This document shows, one piece after another, positions 1 to 8,562 of a stretch of 39,140 nt of DNA. The notes below the pieces were generated by a model, which searched no databases, was not told where the DNA came from, and saw only the letters and a list, made by a program, of their open reading frames with translations. Within the stretch, counting starts at the first letter, position 1. Every line of letters starts with the position of its first letter. Source of the stretch: a virus; IMG/VR virus record IMGVR_UViG_3300020215_000045, positions 1 through 39,140 of that record, one strand, 5' to 3'. A program made the position numbers and the translations under genes.

Positions 1-127
1 CGATCCTTTTTAGAGCCAGCCGAATTTATCGGGGTATTTGGTTTTGAGGGCGTTTGCGAATCCGACAATGGCGCTCCCGATGGCGACGGCCAAAGCCGCC
101 TGTTGTTCTTCAGTGAGTTTCAGTCCG
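1..127. repeat. Left copy of 127-bp identical terminal repeat (assembly overlap)
   Basis: These 127 bases are identical to 39014-39140. The length equals a common assembler k-mer, so this is best read as the overlap of a circular contig rather than a biological terminal repeat. It lies inside the 3' half of the holin-like gene, which argues against a dedicated packaging end here. The physical ends of the packaged DNA cannot be told from the sequence. Confidence 0.93.
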
Positions 128-243
128 GCTTTTTCGGCAAGGAATGGGACAAGAATCGAAACGGCCGTTGTCCCGAACCCTTTCGCCCATTTTGAGAGGT
201 TTTTCTTGATCTGAAACTTAACGATTCCCTCTGCGAATCCCAT
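10..243 (-). CDS. Holin-like small membrane protein
   Basis: A 77-residue protein with a positively charged amphipathic N-terminus, a hydrophobic stretch at about 24-36, a short acidic linker (LTEEQQ) and a second hydrophobic stretch at about 48-64 (AVAIGSAIVGFANAL), ending KFGWL. Small two-helix proteins of this kind at the end of a late operon are commonly phage holins; that role is inferred from size, hydrophobicity and position. The start ATG overlaps the stop of the preceding 53-residue gene. No endolysin is recognisable nearby, so the lysis partner is unknown. Confidence 0.6.
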   Translation of the reverse strand: MGFAEGIVKFQIKKNLSKWAKGFGTTAVSILVPFLAEKAGLKLTEEQQAALAVAIGSAIVGFANALKTKYPDKFGWL

Positions 244-404
244 CAGTCCTCCCTTTTCATTTTGTGCCTGTATTCGATATCCCGGATCGTTGCCTCAACT
301 TCTCTTAATTCAATTTTAAGACGCTGCTTTTTAAGACGCAGCGCAGCGTAATACCGCTTTACATCGAAAATTAAATTATGATAGTCAGCGTTTGATAGAT
401 TCAC
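243..404 (-). CDS. Small basic helical protein
   Basis: A 53-residue protein starting with GTG inside the stop of the upstream gene (GTGA overlap) and ending in an overlap with the holin-like gene. It is highly charged (KKQRLKIELREVEATIRD) and predicted helical, probably a coiled coil. I do not recognise a family. Tight overlap on both sides supports translation as part of the holin-like cluster. Confidence 0.55.
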   Translation of the reverse strand: MNLSNADYHNLIFDVKRYYAALRLKKQRLKIELREVEATIRDIEYRHKMKRED

Positions 405-682
405 GGATGCGAAACCGCGGCTTTGACGATTTGTTTTATTTCTTCCACGTTCCGGGTTAAATAACCCATATCCTGACGAAGCGCCTGGACGGTCAGCTCG
501 TTCGCACTCTTATATTCAGAAACGATTTGCTGAAGTGTTTTAATTTCCGAGTCGTGCCTCTGCACTGTTTGCGGAAGGCTCAAAAAGTTATTCGAGGCTG
601 TTGCTAAACCCGCAATTGCCCCAACAATCAAAACCAGGTCTTTGGCCCGCATAAAGAATTGATCCGACTTGTTTTTGTCCAT
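401..682 (-). CDS. Membrane-anchored coiled-coil protein of the lysis-type cluster
   Basis: A 93-residue protein with one hydrophobic segment at about 15-30 (AKDLVLIVGAIAGLA) followed by a long helical region with heptad-like spacing (EIKTLQQIVSEY ... LRQDMGYLTRNVEEIKQIV). An N-terminal anchor plus coiled coil is typical of i-spanins and of accessory tail or holin-associated proteins; position before the holin-like gene favours a lysis role, but this is inference. RBS GGAGAAT lies just upstream of the ATG. Confidence 0.6.
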   Translation of the reverse strand: MDKNKSDQFFMRAKDLVLIVGAIAGLATASNNFLSLPQTVQRHDSEIKTLQQIVSEYKSANELTVQALRQDMGYLTRNVEEIKQIVKAAVSHP

Positions 683-698
683 TTCTCAAAATTCTCCT

Positions 699-2819
699 TT
701 AATAAAACATCGCTTTTCTCTGGCACGATTTATAGGGCTTGTCGGCAACTGTAAAATCGGCTTCAGTCACAGCTGATCCAGAAATGATTTGAATCTCATC
801 AAGCCAGCCGTTAAAAGGAACGCTTGATAAGTCGTCATTGATCCCGATAAGGAGCGCGCCTGTTCCTGTAACGTTTGTCGAATCTGTGACTGTGCTCCCT
901 AGCTGTGCGCCGTCAATAAAGACTCTCAAGTCCGTTCCTGAGCGAGCGACAGCAACGTGATACCAGGTGTTCGTCGAAGGCCCCCATGCCTGATTAAATA
1001 CGAGCGCACCCTCAAGCAAAATCTGAAAATTTCCTGCGGAGCTTTTTATTAAGTTAATGTCTCCGCTTGCACGACTAATCATGTCCTGCCTGTTTGAAGT
1101 AGAATTAAATCTTACCCAATAATTAATATTGAAATTACTTGTTCCAAGATCCCAAACAGGAGAATCGGGAATCGAGGCGTAATCCCCTGTTCCGTCAAAA
1201 ACAAGCGATCCATTTCCAAATTTCGCTTGAGCGGTGTCAATTTGGGCATTTCCGTTTGCTGTAATCGAATGAGCGTGTTTGCTGCTATCTGTAATTGCTG
1301 TCGCTCCATCTGCGCCATCCCCATGAATCATGAGTTTTGTTTTGTAGTCAAAGCAGGTTTTGATCATGGGGGCATCTGAACCTGCGAAGTCTGAATAAGT
1401 CCTACCCGAACCTGAGTTGTATAGGTACCGGCGTTCCCATGGGTAAATGCGACGTTTAATAAAAAACGTTTCGTCTAACAGGCCGTCCCATAACGCGTTT
1501 CCATCCGCTTGCAATCCCACCGCCGCGCCCAAGTTAAAAGCGCTTGTGCCGTTAAATACGCCCGTTGCGTGACTCGCTGTCACTGGAGTTGCGGCATTAA
1601 TAGAAATTGCTATTTGATTAAGAATACTGTCATGCCAGGCAGTGTAGAAATACCAGGTGGCTGTAGATAAATTTGAGGTTGTGTCGAGCGATGTCGTATT
1701 CGCCGATCCGTCCGCAGAAACGGTGAAATTAAGTTTCTTCCCGGCTCCGGATTGTAACGCTAACGCCCACTCTTTTTGAGAGCCGCCGTGATCCCATTTT
1801 GAAGCAGCGATTGCGTAATCAGGAGCGCTTTCCATGTAAAGCCAGCCCGCGATTGTGAAATCAATGTCCCCAGTTGAGAGATCGGCGTTATCGGCACGCT
1901 CAAACCATTCTGAGTCCCCCGATTCAAAATCTCTCGCATTCCCAACTTTTCCCGCCGCGCTTGCGATGGTACCGCCAGTTTCCGTTAAATCATTTGTTCC
2001 GTGACTGTCCAGAGCATTTCCACTCGCTTCATCAAGAGGCCAGTAGGTTTTAAGATTCGCATCGTCTAATTCCGCCCCCGGGTCATCCGGCTTTCCGAAG
2101 TCCGTGTAGGCGAGGCCGTGGCCGTCGTTGTAGAGGTCTTCCCGCTCATTGGCGGTGAGTACCTTCTTCCAGAAACCGACTTCGTCGATGAGGCCGTCTA
2201 CCTCCTGGGCGTACGGATCCGCGCCGAGGTGGAAGGTGTCTCCGCCATCGATCCCTCCCGCCGAATGACTAGCCGTGTCTGTCGAGCGGTTGACGGATAT
2301 GCCTATCTGATTGCCGACGGAGTCGTGCCAGCAAACTACGTGGTACCACACACCAGTCGAGACGTTGCCGAACGTGTCGGCCTGCACGGAGGTGGCCGAG
2401 CCGTAGCCTGTAGCTCCGTAAACGTACCACTTGAAGCGATTTGTGCTGCCCTCAAGCTGAAGGTAATACTCCGCCGCTGGACCGCTGTCTTTGGTGAAGA
2501 CGGTCATGTCTCCACCAGCGAGGGCGTCGAACTTGATCCAGGCGGCGAGCGAAAAGTCGATGTCCCCGGTGGACAGGCTCGCGTTGTCGGCGCGGGTGAA
2601 ATAGTTGTTCTCCGAGAAGTCGCGGGCGTTGCTCACTTTCCCCGTCGCCGAGCCGACAGTACCGTTCTGCGTCAGCTCATTCGATCCGTGCACGTCAAGC
2701 GCATTACCCGAAGCTTCGTCGAGCTTCCAGTAAGAGATCAAATTATCAGTCAGGGCCGCAAATGCAGACCCCGACCACAGTATGAGAAAGAGCGGTATTA
2801 AAAACTTAATCCGGCGCAT
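699..2819 (-). CDS. Secreted-type protein with three LamG (concanavalin-like) domains; probable receptor-binding or surface protein
   Basis: A 706-residue protein with a Sec signal peptide (residues 1-21, ending SGSAFA) and three laminin-G-like jelly-roll domains. Domain 1 (about 24-240) and domain 2 (about 258-480) are clear duplicates: each has YW.LDEASGNALD, GNARDF or SNARDF, STGDIDF and TWY or WYH motifs. Domain 3 (about 490-700) is a more diverged copy (WYHVAVARSGTDLRVFIDG). LamG domains bind glycans or proteins, so a role in host attachment is likely. Base composition shifts inside the gene: domain 1 is visibly more GC-rich than domains 2 and 3, suggesting a recently acquired or swapped domain. 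A signal peptide is unexpected on a virion protein. Confidence 0.8.
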   Translation of the reverse strand: MRRIKFLIPLFLILWSGSAFAALTDNLISYWKLDEASGNALDVHGSNELTQNGTVGSATGKVSNARDFSENNYFTRADNASLSTGDIDFSLAAWIKFDALAGGDMTVFTKDSGPAAEYYLQLEGSTNRFKWYVYGATGYGSATSVQADTFGNVSTGVWYHVVCWHDSVGNQIGISVNRSTDTASHSAGGIDGGDTFHLGADPYAQEVDGLIDEVGFWKKVLTANEREDLYNDGHGLAYTDFGKPDDPGAELDDANLKTYWPLDEASGNALDSHGTNDLTETGGTIASAAGKVGNARDFESGDSEWFERADNADLSTGDIDFTIAGWLYMESAPDYAIAASKWDHGGSQKEWALALQSGAGKKLNFTVSADGSANTTSLDTTSNLSTATWYFYTAWHDSILNQIAISINAATPVTASHATGVFNGTSAFNLGAAVGLQADGNALWDGLLDETFFIKRRIYPWERRYLYNSGSGRTYSDFAGSDAPMIKTCFDYKTKLMIHGDGADGATAITDSSKHAHSITANGNAQIDTAQAKFGNGSLVFDGTGDYASIPDSPVWDLGTSNFNINYWVRFNSTSNRQDMISRASGDINLIKSSAGNFQILLEGALVFNQAWGPSTNTWYHVAVARSGTDLRVFIDGAQLGSTVTDSTNVTGTGALLIGINDDLSSVPFNGWLDEIQIISGSAVTEADFTVADKPYKSCQRKAMFY

Positions 2820-2827
2820 TCAGCCTC

Positions 2828-3202
2828 TTACCCTCTGAGTTTTGCGAAAAATTGATCGCGGGCTGCTCTGACGTTATCAACCGATCCATTGCCGCTAGTT
2901 TTCGAGTAACAGCTGTCAAGTTCAAGGAAAGCTTCTCTAGCTTTGGCGTTTGAAGTAAATCCGAAACGGCTTGTGATCTCGGCATAATTCGTATGGTCTT
3001 CTGGATTATCAGCACCCTCCCGCATTTGAATCATCACATCACGGAGATTTTTAAGTGCGGTGTCCGACTCTTCCATCATTTGAAGCGTGCGCCGGAGCTG
3101 TCTACCGTACTGGGTTTGATCGTTAAAATAGATATGCGAAAATGCAAATGCAGAGCTGGCGAAAACCGTTAATGCGATTACCGCGAACAAAAACTTCTTC
3201 AT
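2828..3202 (-). CDS. Small exported helical protein in the tail-fibre cluster
   Basis: A 124-residue protein with a textbook Sec signal peptide (residues 1-20, ending ASSAFA) and a mostly helical mature part. The mature part has a single cysteine (LDSCYSK). No family is recognised. It lies between the LamG protein and the fibre-like protein, with short gaps and an RBS (AAAGGAGAT) before ATG, so it is co-expressed with them. A fibre chaperone or surface accessory role is possible but unsupported. Confidence 0.65.
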   Translation of the reverse strand: MKKFLFAVIALTVFASSAFAFSHIYFNDQTQYGRQLRRTLQMMEESDTALKNLRDVMIQMREGADNPEDHTNYAEITSRFGFTSNAKAREAFLELDSCYSKTSGNGSVDNVRAARDQFFAKLRG

Positions 3203-3220
3203 TTTTAAATCTCCTTTGGG

Positions 3221-4714
3221 TTAGGGCAAACGAAATACAAAAGTTACGATTAAGCCTTTTGAGGGCGTGGTGTGAACAGCGTCACAATCGATCCTGTAAA
3301 CCTGGTTTGTCGCAACGTCGTCATTCCCGGTGTCAATAACCGCTGCGGCTGCAGCCGTCGATGAATCATCCTCCCCGGAATCAACGGTGAGATTGGTCGA
3401 AAGCACGTCCGCGACGGTTCCCGAACAGACGTTTCCAGTTGCAACCGTGGCGCACCGCGCAATATCAATATTGATGGTGTTTGTCGTGCCGGTCGTGACA
3501 ACCTGCGCGTGAATTTCAACGAGGTTCATTCCGTCAAGGGATGAGGGGATCGTGAAGTAGGCTTTTCCGTCGCCGGTTGTGGCGTCTTCGCCAGAATCAA
3601 AAACCGGGACAGAAACAACCTTCTCCCCTAAATTAGAACCTGCCAGAGCATCAGGGGAAACTGCGCGGGCAGTATCGGTTCCGGTGTCGACCTCTGAAGC
3701 AATCGCTACTTCAATACAGCCTGTGGCGGTTGTGGATGCAGCATCGCAGTCAAGAGTGCCGCTATTGGAGGTTAGGCTGGTACCGCCTAAAGCACCGATT
3801 TCTGTTTGAACATAGGCAGTCGTTGCAAGAGAAGTGTCGTTATCGTCTGCCGCTGGAGTTGTAGCGGTAGAAGCACCCATCACCCAGCCGGTGACGGTTA
3901 CGCTATCATCAAGTGTGGGGCTCGCCCATGTCCCGCCAAGTTCGCCGCCAGGAGATGTGCCGACAACAATCTCAGCAGAAAGGCTTCCGTTTGCTGTTCC
4001 AACAAGATAATCCGCATCCGTCGGAGCACCGCTACCTCCTTCTGAAGCGCAATCAATTTCTGTATTTGAAGCGTCGTAAGTGCAGAATTTTGTATCTGTT
4101 AAAGTTCCAAGGTCCGTACCTTCAACCGCACTTGCGCTATCTACTGTAATGTTATTAGGGACTTGTGCGTCTGTAACAGCTCCTTGAAAATCTTGAAGAT
4201 CTAAAACCGCTTCAAGTTCCGCCTCAACTCCAGTTGCATTTAATTCGTCAGCGCTTACGGAATCGGTGCTTAATGAAGCGGCGGTATGATTATGCGAATC
4301 ATCGGAAACAGAAAAATTCCCGCCTGAAGCGGATAAATCTCCTGTTACATAAGAATTATCAAAGGAAACGCGCACAAAGCCGGCTTCAACTTTATTGACC
4401 ATAACCCCATCTCCGGAAACGATGACTTTCTCCGCTGAAAGCGATCCATTCGCAGCAGCAACAACGTATTCCGCATCAGTCGGCGCACCCGATGCAGCTC
4501 CGGAATCATCCCCGCAGGCCCATACGCCCCCGCCCTGCGCTTTCATGACTTTCCCGGATTCGCAGGGAATGGTGATATCGCCCGAAACGTCTGTTCCGAT
4601 ATAATCCAGTTTCTTTGTAAAAGGATTAAATTTTTTCCTGTTTGCGGCCTCGACGTGGCTGCAAAGCAAAAAAATCAGAAGGAAGCTAAACCAGAATTTC
4701 AGACGGATAGTCAT
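3221..4714 (-). CDS. Tail-fibre-like protein with signal peptide
   Basis: A 497-residue Ser/Thr/Ala/Asp-rich protein. Residues 1-23 form a signal peptide (ending SHVEA). Next comes KKFNPFTKKLDYIG, an opening seen in environmental tail-fibre proteins. Internal repeats include APTDAEYVVAAANGSLSAE and APTDADYLVGTANGSLSAE, and there is a DTSLATTAYVQTEI segment typical of fibre shafts. The C-terminal part (about 360-497) is beta-rich and may be the receptor-binding tip. It overlaps the following 82-residue gene. The signal peptide is the odd feature. Confidence 0.75.
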   Translation of the reverse strand: MTIRLKFWFSFLLIFLLCSHVEAANRKKFNPFTKKLDYIGTDVSGDITIPCESGKVMKAQGGGVWACGDDSGAASGAPTDAEYVVAAANGSLSAEKVIVSGDGVMVNKVEAGFVRVSFDNSYVTGDLSASGGNFSVSDDSHNHTAASLSTDSVSADELNATGVEAELEAVLDLQDFQGAVTDAQVPNNITVDSASAVEGTDLGTLTDTKFCTYDASNTEIDCASEGGSGAPTDADYLVGTANGSLSAEIVVGTSPGGELGGTWASPTLDDSVTVTGWVMGASTATTPAADDNDTSLATTAYVQTEIGALGGTSLTSNSGTLDCDAASTTATGCIEVAIASEVDTGTDTARAVSPDALAGSNLGEKVVSVPVFDSGEDATTGDGKAYFTIPSSLDGMNLVEIHAQVVTTGTTNTINIDIARCATVATGNVCSGTVADVLSTNLTVDSGEDDSSTAAAAAVIDTGNDDVATNQVYRIDCDAVHTTPSKGLIVTFVFRLP

Positions 4715-4934
4715 AAGTTAAATTAACCCTGTCAGTGAAATTGCTTGAATAATTGGACGATCCGGCCGCATAGCGAAACAAAGTCACTCCCCCCGAAGAT
4801 GATTCTTTCTGGATATACCAGGCACCATCGGGCCGCTCAAACCCGTAATATTTCGTTGCGCTTGAATCATCCACATCGCAAGGGGCGAAAGCGTTTGTCG
4901 GGTCAGATATGTAAGTTCTTTTTAGATTCACCAT
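4686..4934 (-). CDS. Small conserved phage structural-type protein
   Basis: An 82-residue protein with aromatic-rich motifs (KYYGFERPDGAWYIQKE, LFRYAAGSSNYSSN, NLTYDYPSE) that I associate with small conserved proteins of phage tail-fibre regions; the function is not known. Its ATG overlaps the stop of the coiled-coil gene (TAATG), and its 3' end overlaps the start of the fibre-like gene by 29 bases, supporting translational coupling. Confidence 0.65.
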   Translation of the reverse strand: MVNLKRTYISDPTNAFAPCDVDDSSATKYYGFERPDGAWYIQKESSSGGVTLFRYAAGSSNYSSNFTDRVNLTYDYPSEILV

Positions 4935-5362
4935 TAAAGACCCCCGACCGCCCTTTTGATTTCAGACCATTTTTCGAGCTTTTGGTTAACGATGTGCTCG
5001 ATCTTCTGGAGATCCTTTGCCCGCGTTTCGAGAGCGGCCAGTTTGGAGTTGATGTCTTTCATCGTTGCCGCAATCTCGCTCTTTTCGGTCAAGATGCGCG
5101 CGGATTCGTCGCGGTTCACGGCCTGCAAAGCTTTTGCGTCTTTTTCCCGCTGATTTAGTTCTTTTTCCTGCGCGTCCAATTCCGCTTTTCTTTTGTTCAG
5201 CTGCGCGGACAATGTTTCTGCTTCTTTTACGAAGCGGTCCCGTTCCACTTCCTTCTTTTTTACCCATTCTTCAATCTTGGCCTTTTCAGCAGTCATCTTC
5301 TCGACCTGCTTTTTGAGTGATTCCGCTTCCGCTTTCAATTTTGTTTCGGGTAATTCGATCAT
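4934..5362 (-). CDS. Coiled-coil protein
   Basis: A 142-residue protein that is almost entirely a charged coiled coil (heptads from about residue 8 to 130, rich in E, K and A). It is the first gene after a terminator hairpin (5387-5420) and has a strong RBS (AAAGGAG, 5374-5380), so it probably opens the fibre-gene transcription unit. The role is unknown; a fibre-assembly or trimerisation helper is a guess from position. Confidence 0.65.
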   Translation of the reverse strand: MIELPETKLKAEAESLKKQVEKMTAEKAKIEEWVKKKEVERDRFVKEAETLSAQLNKRKAELDAQEKELNQREKDAKALQAVNRDESARILTEKSEIAATMKDINSKLAALETRAKDLQKIEHIVNQKLEKWSEIKRAVGGL

Positions 5363-5386
5363 TTCAATTTCTCCTTTAAAGTGAAA

Positions 5387-5420
5387 AAGCCCACTCCCGG
5401 TTTATTCCGAGAATGGGCTT
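5387..5420 (-). terminator. Rho-independent terminator (minus strand)
   Basis: On the minus strand the arms AAGCCCA and TGGGCTT close a hairpin with an inner CGG/CCG pairing, followed by TTTTTCAC. It lies between the stop of the 618-residue internal protein (5460) and the start of the coiled-coil gene (5362), so it separates the two units. Confidence 0.75.
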
Positions 5421-5459
5421 GGGTGTCTTAAAAAGACTGCGAAGCCGTAAAGCTAAATT

Positions 5460-7316
5460 TTATTTATCCGTTAAGAGTTGGAGCCCTCTTTTCCCTGCCG
5501 TTACACCTGCGGTGATGCGAGGCGCATTTTTATACTGTCTGGCAGAGTCTTGCAGTCCATATAATTTTCTTGCCATAAGAGCTTGCACTGGATCCCAGGT
5601 AAGAATTTTTCTTCCCACAGCAAGCGGTGGTGAACCGGCCAAAACCATATCGCCAAGACCTATCAAATTATTTCTTTCTGAAATCCCCATTCGCTTACCA
5701 ATAACATCTGCCGCCTCCGAAAGGTCGCCGATGCGGCGATTGGTGCCCGCAATATCAACTTCGGGAATAGCTTCTTCAACACCTTGTTTGAGGCCGCGCG
5801 CGTAAGCTCTTCGCGTCATTCTTTCAGGAGTTTGAGCGTCCGAGTCGTAAGAGACGGAATATTGCCCTTTCTTGAATTGTTGAGCGTCTTTGACGCTGAT
5901 CGGCCGGAATTGCTCGCCTATTTGTTTTCTTTCGAGCTTGCTTTGACCAAGAACGTCCTCAGCTCTTCCCGATATTGTTGTGTCATTAATAATGGAAGCA
6001 GATTTTAAGCGCTTCTGCGGCTCGGGGCCTAAAATATCTTCTTTTCTGACCTGGTTTTCCCTTTTAGGGTAAGCGACGGTTGCTTGTTTATTTTTCTTTG
6101 GAATGATCACGGTATCTTCCGGGCTTTCTAAGTGCCGTTTTCCAATAGGAATATCTCCTCGCTTTGTCTTAGAAAAATTTATTCCTGACGCCGGATCAAA
6201 GTCACCCTGAACCACTTCCTTTTCAGGCTGCAAACCTTCAAGAATTGGTTTTTTTGATCGTCCCGCTAAAGGAACATTCTTATATGCTGGAGATACGGAT
6301 TTAGAGCTGGAACCTTTTTTAATAACGAATTGGCGCTGCTCTGGCGCTTCGTACTTTTTAATGATTTTAGGGGCTGTTATTTTGGAGTCTGAACCTTGCC
6401 TCAAAAGAAATTGACCGCTTTCAACATCGTCGTAAACCGGCTCTTTCAGGCCGTGGCGCTCAATAATGGCCTTTTTAACATCAGCGACTTTATTCAAAAC
6501 ATCGTCTGTCGCAGCATTGCTACGATATTTTGTCGCAACTTCGTCCATATACTCAATTGCTTTTTCGGGAGAAATCTTCCGGTTTTTATACTGCTCCATA
6601 ACGTCGTCTAGGTATTGATTTAGCTCTTGGCCGCGTTTCATTACATTTTCAAGGATTCGGCCTTTGTCTCCACGGACAAGCCCTTCTTTAAGAAGGGCCT
6701 CCGAGATTTCGCCGCCTCTTTCCGCGAATTCACCAGTCGGTCTTATCATCCGGCGAACCATGCCCACACCCGCCTTACGAGCAGCGGGCGCTACACGCGT
6801 CAACGCCTTCTGCCCGGCTTTTGCTATGCCGCCAGAAGTTGCCGACTCTAATCCTAGCCCGAGAAGTTTTCCGGTTACGGACCTCGGTTGCGGCGCAACA
6901 GGAAATCCGAATTCGCTTTCCGGCGTTTTTACCGGCATCCTTAAAATCTCTTCACCTGCTCCGGCTGGACCGCGCAACATAAATTGTTTGCCAATTTCAG
7001 GTAGTTTTTTTGCGCTCTCCATGCCCTTTTCGATGAATTCGCCGGGATACCCCGCTACAATCTTAGAAATTGGCTCCCTACCGACGTCTGTGAGGCCTTG
7101 AGTGACGCCATGCATAGCAGAGGCAGCAAGCCCTGGAATATCATCTTTAACGGGCAAAAATGGGACTTTTTCGGCTTTGGAGGGCGCTTGTTTGCTAGCT
7201 TTGGTCTTCCTGGGCGTTGAAAAGAGATCGTCGAGGGGTGGGCGTCCATCCATCGGCGCAGATTGTGGGCGCGTGACGGTAAAAAGATCATCTAAAGCTG
7301 GTCTTTCAGTCGCCAT
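5460..7316 (-). CDS. Large internal virion (ejection-type) protein
   Basis: A 618-residue hydrophilic, Lys/Arg-rich protein. The N-terminus repeats RPALDDLF and RPPLDDLF. A Gly/Ala-rich region at about 60-190 could contact membrane or form amphipathic helices, followed by a helical part (about 200-290) and a linker with two related segments (QFLLRQGSDSK and QFVIKKGSSSK). Large low-complexity proteins encoded after the tail hub in podoviruses are usually ejected internal proteins; that is inferred from size, composition and position. No lytic transglycosylase motif was seen. Confidence 0.6.
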   Translation of the reverse strand: MATERPALDDLFTVTRPQSAPMDGRPPLDDLFSTPRKTKASKQAPSKAEKVPFLPVKDDIPGLAASAMHGVTQGLTDVGREPISKIVAGYPGEFIEKGMESAKKLPEIGKQFMLRGPAGAGEEILRMPVKTPESEFGFPVAPQPRSVTGKLLGLGLESATSGGIAKAGQKALTRVAPAARKAGVGMVRRMIRPTGEFAERGGEISEALLKEGLVRGDKGRILENVMKRGQELNQYLDDVMEQYKNRKISPEKAIEYMDEVATKYRSNAATDDVLNKVADVKKAIIERHGLKEPVYDDVESGQFLLRQGSDSKITAPKIIKKYEAPEQRQFVIKKGSSSKSVSPAYKNVPLAGRSKKPILEGLQPEKEVVQGDFDPASGINFSKTKRGDIPIGKRHLESPEDTVIIPKKNKQATVAYPKRENQVRKEDILGPEPQKRLKSASIINDTTISGRAEDVLGQSKLERKQIGEQFRPISVKDAQQFKKGQYSVSYDSDAQTPERMTRRAYARGLKQGVEEAIPEVDIAGTNRRIGDLSEAADVIGKRMGISERNNLIGLGDMVLAGSPPLAVGRKILTWDPVQALMARKLYGLQDSARQYKNAPRITAGVTAGKRGLQLLTDK

Positions 7317-7324
7317 TTTTAAGC

Positions 7325-7353
7325 TTTACCTTTCCGGGTTTCTGCCGTAATAT
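7325..7353 (+). promoter_or_regulatory. Putative sigma70 promoter of the reversed two-gene unit
   Basis: TTTACC (7325-7330), a 17-base spacer, and TAATAT (7348-7353) on the plus strand, just upstream of the ATG at 7362. The predicted start of transcription falls at about 7360, so the mRNA would be nearly leaderless. It gives the plus-strand genes independent expression inside a minus-strand late block. Confidence 0.5.
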
Positions 7354-7361
7354 TTAAGGCC

Positions 7362-7526
7362 ATGACAACACTGTTTCGGATCATTGCTTTGCTCGCCTTC
7401 TTTGTGAGCGCTATCAATTTCGCGTCGCTCCAAGCTTTAACCCACAAAAAAAGTCCATCAAGTTCATATCAGGTCGAGTCAAAAAAAGAACCTTATATAA
7501 ACGACCTTTTCCAGCCAAAAAATTGA
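7362..7526 (+). CDS. Small exported protein, first gene of a reversed moron
   Basis: A 54-residue protein on the opposite strand to its neighbours. The first 25 residues form a signal peptide or anchor (ALLAFFVSAINFASLQA), followed by a short polar tail rich in S, K and N. The tail ends in a TTGA overlap with the next gene. The promoter-like sequence directly upstream, the reversed orientation and the AT-rich codons fit a moron-type insertion. It may be one half of a spanin-like or exclusion pair; no family is recognised. Confidence 0.6.
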   Translation: MTTLFRIIALLAFFVSAINFASLQALTHKKSPSSSYQVESKKEPYINDLFQPKN

Positions 7527-7696
7527 CACTAACCGCAATCAACGTTTTGATATTATTTTTGGTTTGGAGAGTGTACTCCAAAATCAAAGACGTTTTATTT
7601 GAAATCCAAGCCATTGAATCAAACATCAGGGCTCTTGACGATAATATTTACTACTTAAAGAAAACAAAATTAAAGAATACCGCGTTGCAACAATAA
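7523..7696 (+). CDS. Small membrane protein with coiled coil, second gene of the moron
   Basis: A 57-residue protein starting with TTG overlapping the previous stop. It has one transmembrane segment at about 4-17 (TAINVLILFLVWRV) followed by a coiled-coil-like helix (KIKDVLFEIQAIESNIRALDDNIYYLKK). The last 27 bases overlap the 3' end of the opposite-strand 296-residue gene. Anchor plus coiled coil resembles an inner-membrane spanin or a superinfection-exclusion protein; both are only structural analogies. Confidence 0.55.
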   Translation: MTLTAINVLILFLVWRVYSKIKDVLFEIQAIESNIRALDDNIYYLKKTKLKNTALQQ

Positions 7697-8560
7697 ATTT
7701 TTTATTTGATCGTCCGAAGCGCCACGCCGCCTGGCTTCGCCATAATCGCTTTCATATCCTTCAGGAACCCACTCTGGCACTTCTCCACCGCCTTCTTGCT
7801 GAAACCAAGTTTGAGGATCTTCGTTGTAATTCTGCTTATAACTTCCAAACATTCCTGCCTCTTGAGCATTTAGCGCATTCACCATTTTTTTGATAACAGG
7901 CTTTAATCTCGGGGCGCTCAAAATGTCATCGTTGGCTGCGGATTCCTGAAGAAGCTTCATTTCATAGTCAGAGATTGCGCCTTTTGTTTTTGCTGTTTGT
8001 AAAAGAGCAGCATCCGTTCCTATCATTTTAATTTTTTGCCAATCCTCAAGCATGGGGTCGTTAGGTTGGAACCTCTTCTTGAAAGCTACAGATATTTGTC
8101 CGCCAATTCCCTGCGGAACCTTTGGCAATGCTTTTTCCGCATCTGCGATTTGCTGTCTTCTGACTTTATTCGCTTCAACAGTTTCATAGATTGCTGCGGT
8201 GGCCTTATCCTTCGCGGTCCTCTGCCCGGGCGTTAAAATACCCTGGCTTTGTTTAGCCTTGTAATTATCAATCTTTGCTTGTTCTAAAGGGCTGACGTAC
8301 GAAGGGTCTTTTTCGTATTTGCTTCCAACACGAATAAATCCGGTCGGCGCGGAAAACTGTTCCGAGCGCGTCAATTGAAACTGATTACCCTTTGGCGTGA
8401 CTTCAAAGCCGCGCTCTGTGAGGTCTGCGCGCTTGACAGCATCCTCTAAGGCAAACTGCCGCATCTGTGAGTCCTCGACCATTCTTTTCCTTTGTGAGTC
8501 CTGGCCTTCCCTGTAACCCCGCAACCCTGAAATAATTCCTTCGCTAACCGACTTAGCCAT
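7670..8560 (-). CDS. Probable internal virion protein
   Basis: A 296-residue, mainly helical hydrophilic protein. Residues 1-45 look like a docking helix (SVSEGIISGLRGYREG), a central coiled region spans about 95-150, and the C-terminus (PEWVPEGYESDYGEARRRGASDDQI) resembles the flexible ends of podoviral internal proteins. Its position between the tail genes and the 618-residue protein supports an ejection-complex role. No enzymatic motif is visible. Confidence 0.5.
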   Translation of the reverse strand: MAKSVSEGIISGLRGYREGQDSQRKRMVEDSQMRQFALEDAVKRADLTERGFEVTPKGNQFQLTRSEQFSAPTGFIRVGSKYEKDPSYVSPLEQAKIDNYKAKQSQGILTPGQRTAKDKATAAIYETVEANKVRRQQIADAEKALPKVPQGIGGQISVAFKKRFQPNDPMLEDWQKIKMIGTDAALLQTAKTKGAISDYEMKLLQESAANDDILSAPRLKPVIKKMVNALNAQEAGMFGSYKQNYNEDPQTWFQQEGGGEVPEWVPEGYESDYGEARRRGASDDQIKNLLLQRGIL

Positions 8561-8562
8561 TT

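Noticed and set aside
2118-2801. 227-codon plus-strand open frame opposite the LamG gene
   Set aside because: It is antisense to a clear LamG domain with signal peptide; its length is explained by the high GC of that segment, and its protein has no recognisable pattern.
7414-7626. 70-codon minus-strand frame between internal-protein genes
   Set aside because: The plus strand carries two coupled frames with signal peptide and membrane/coiled-coil patterns plus a promoter, which fit much better.
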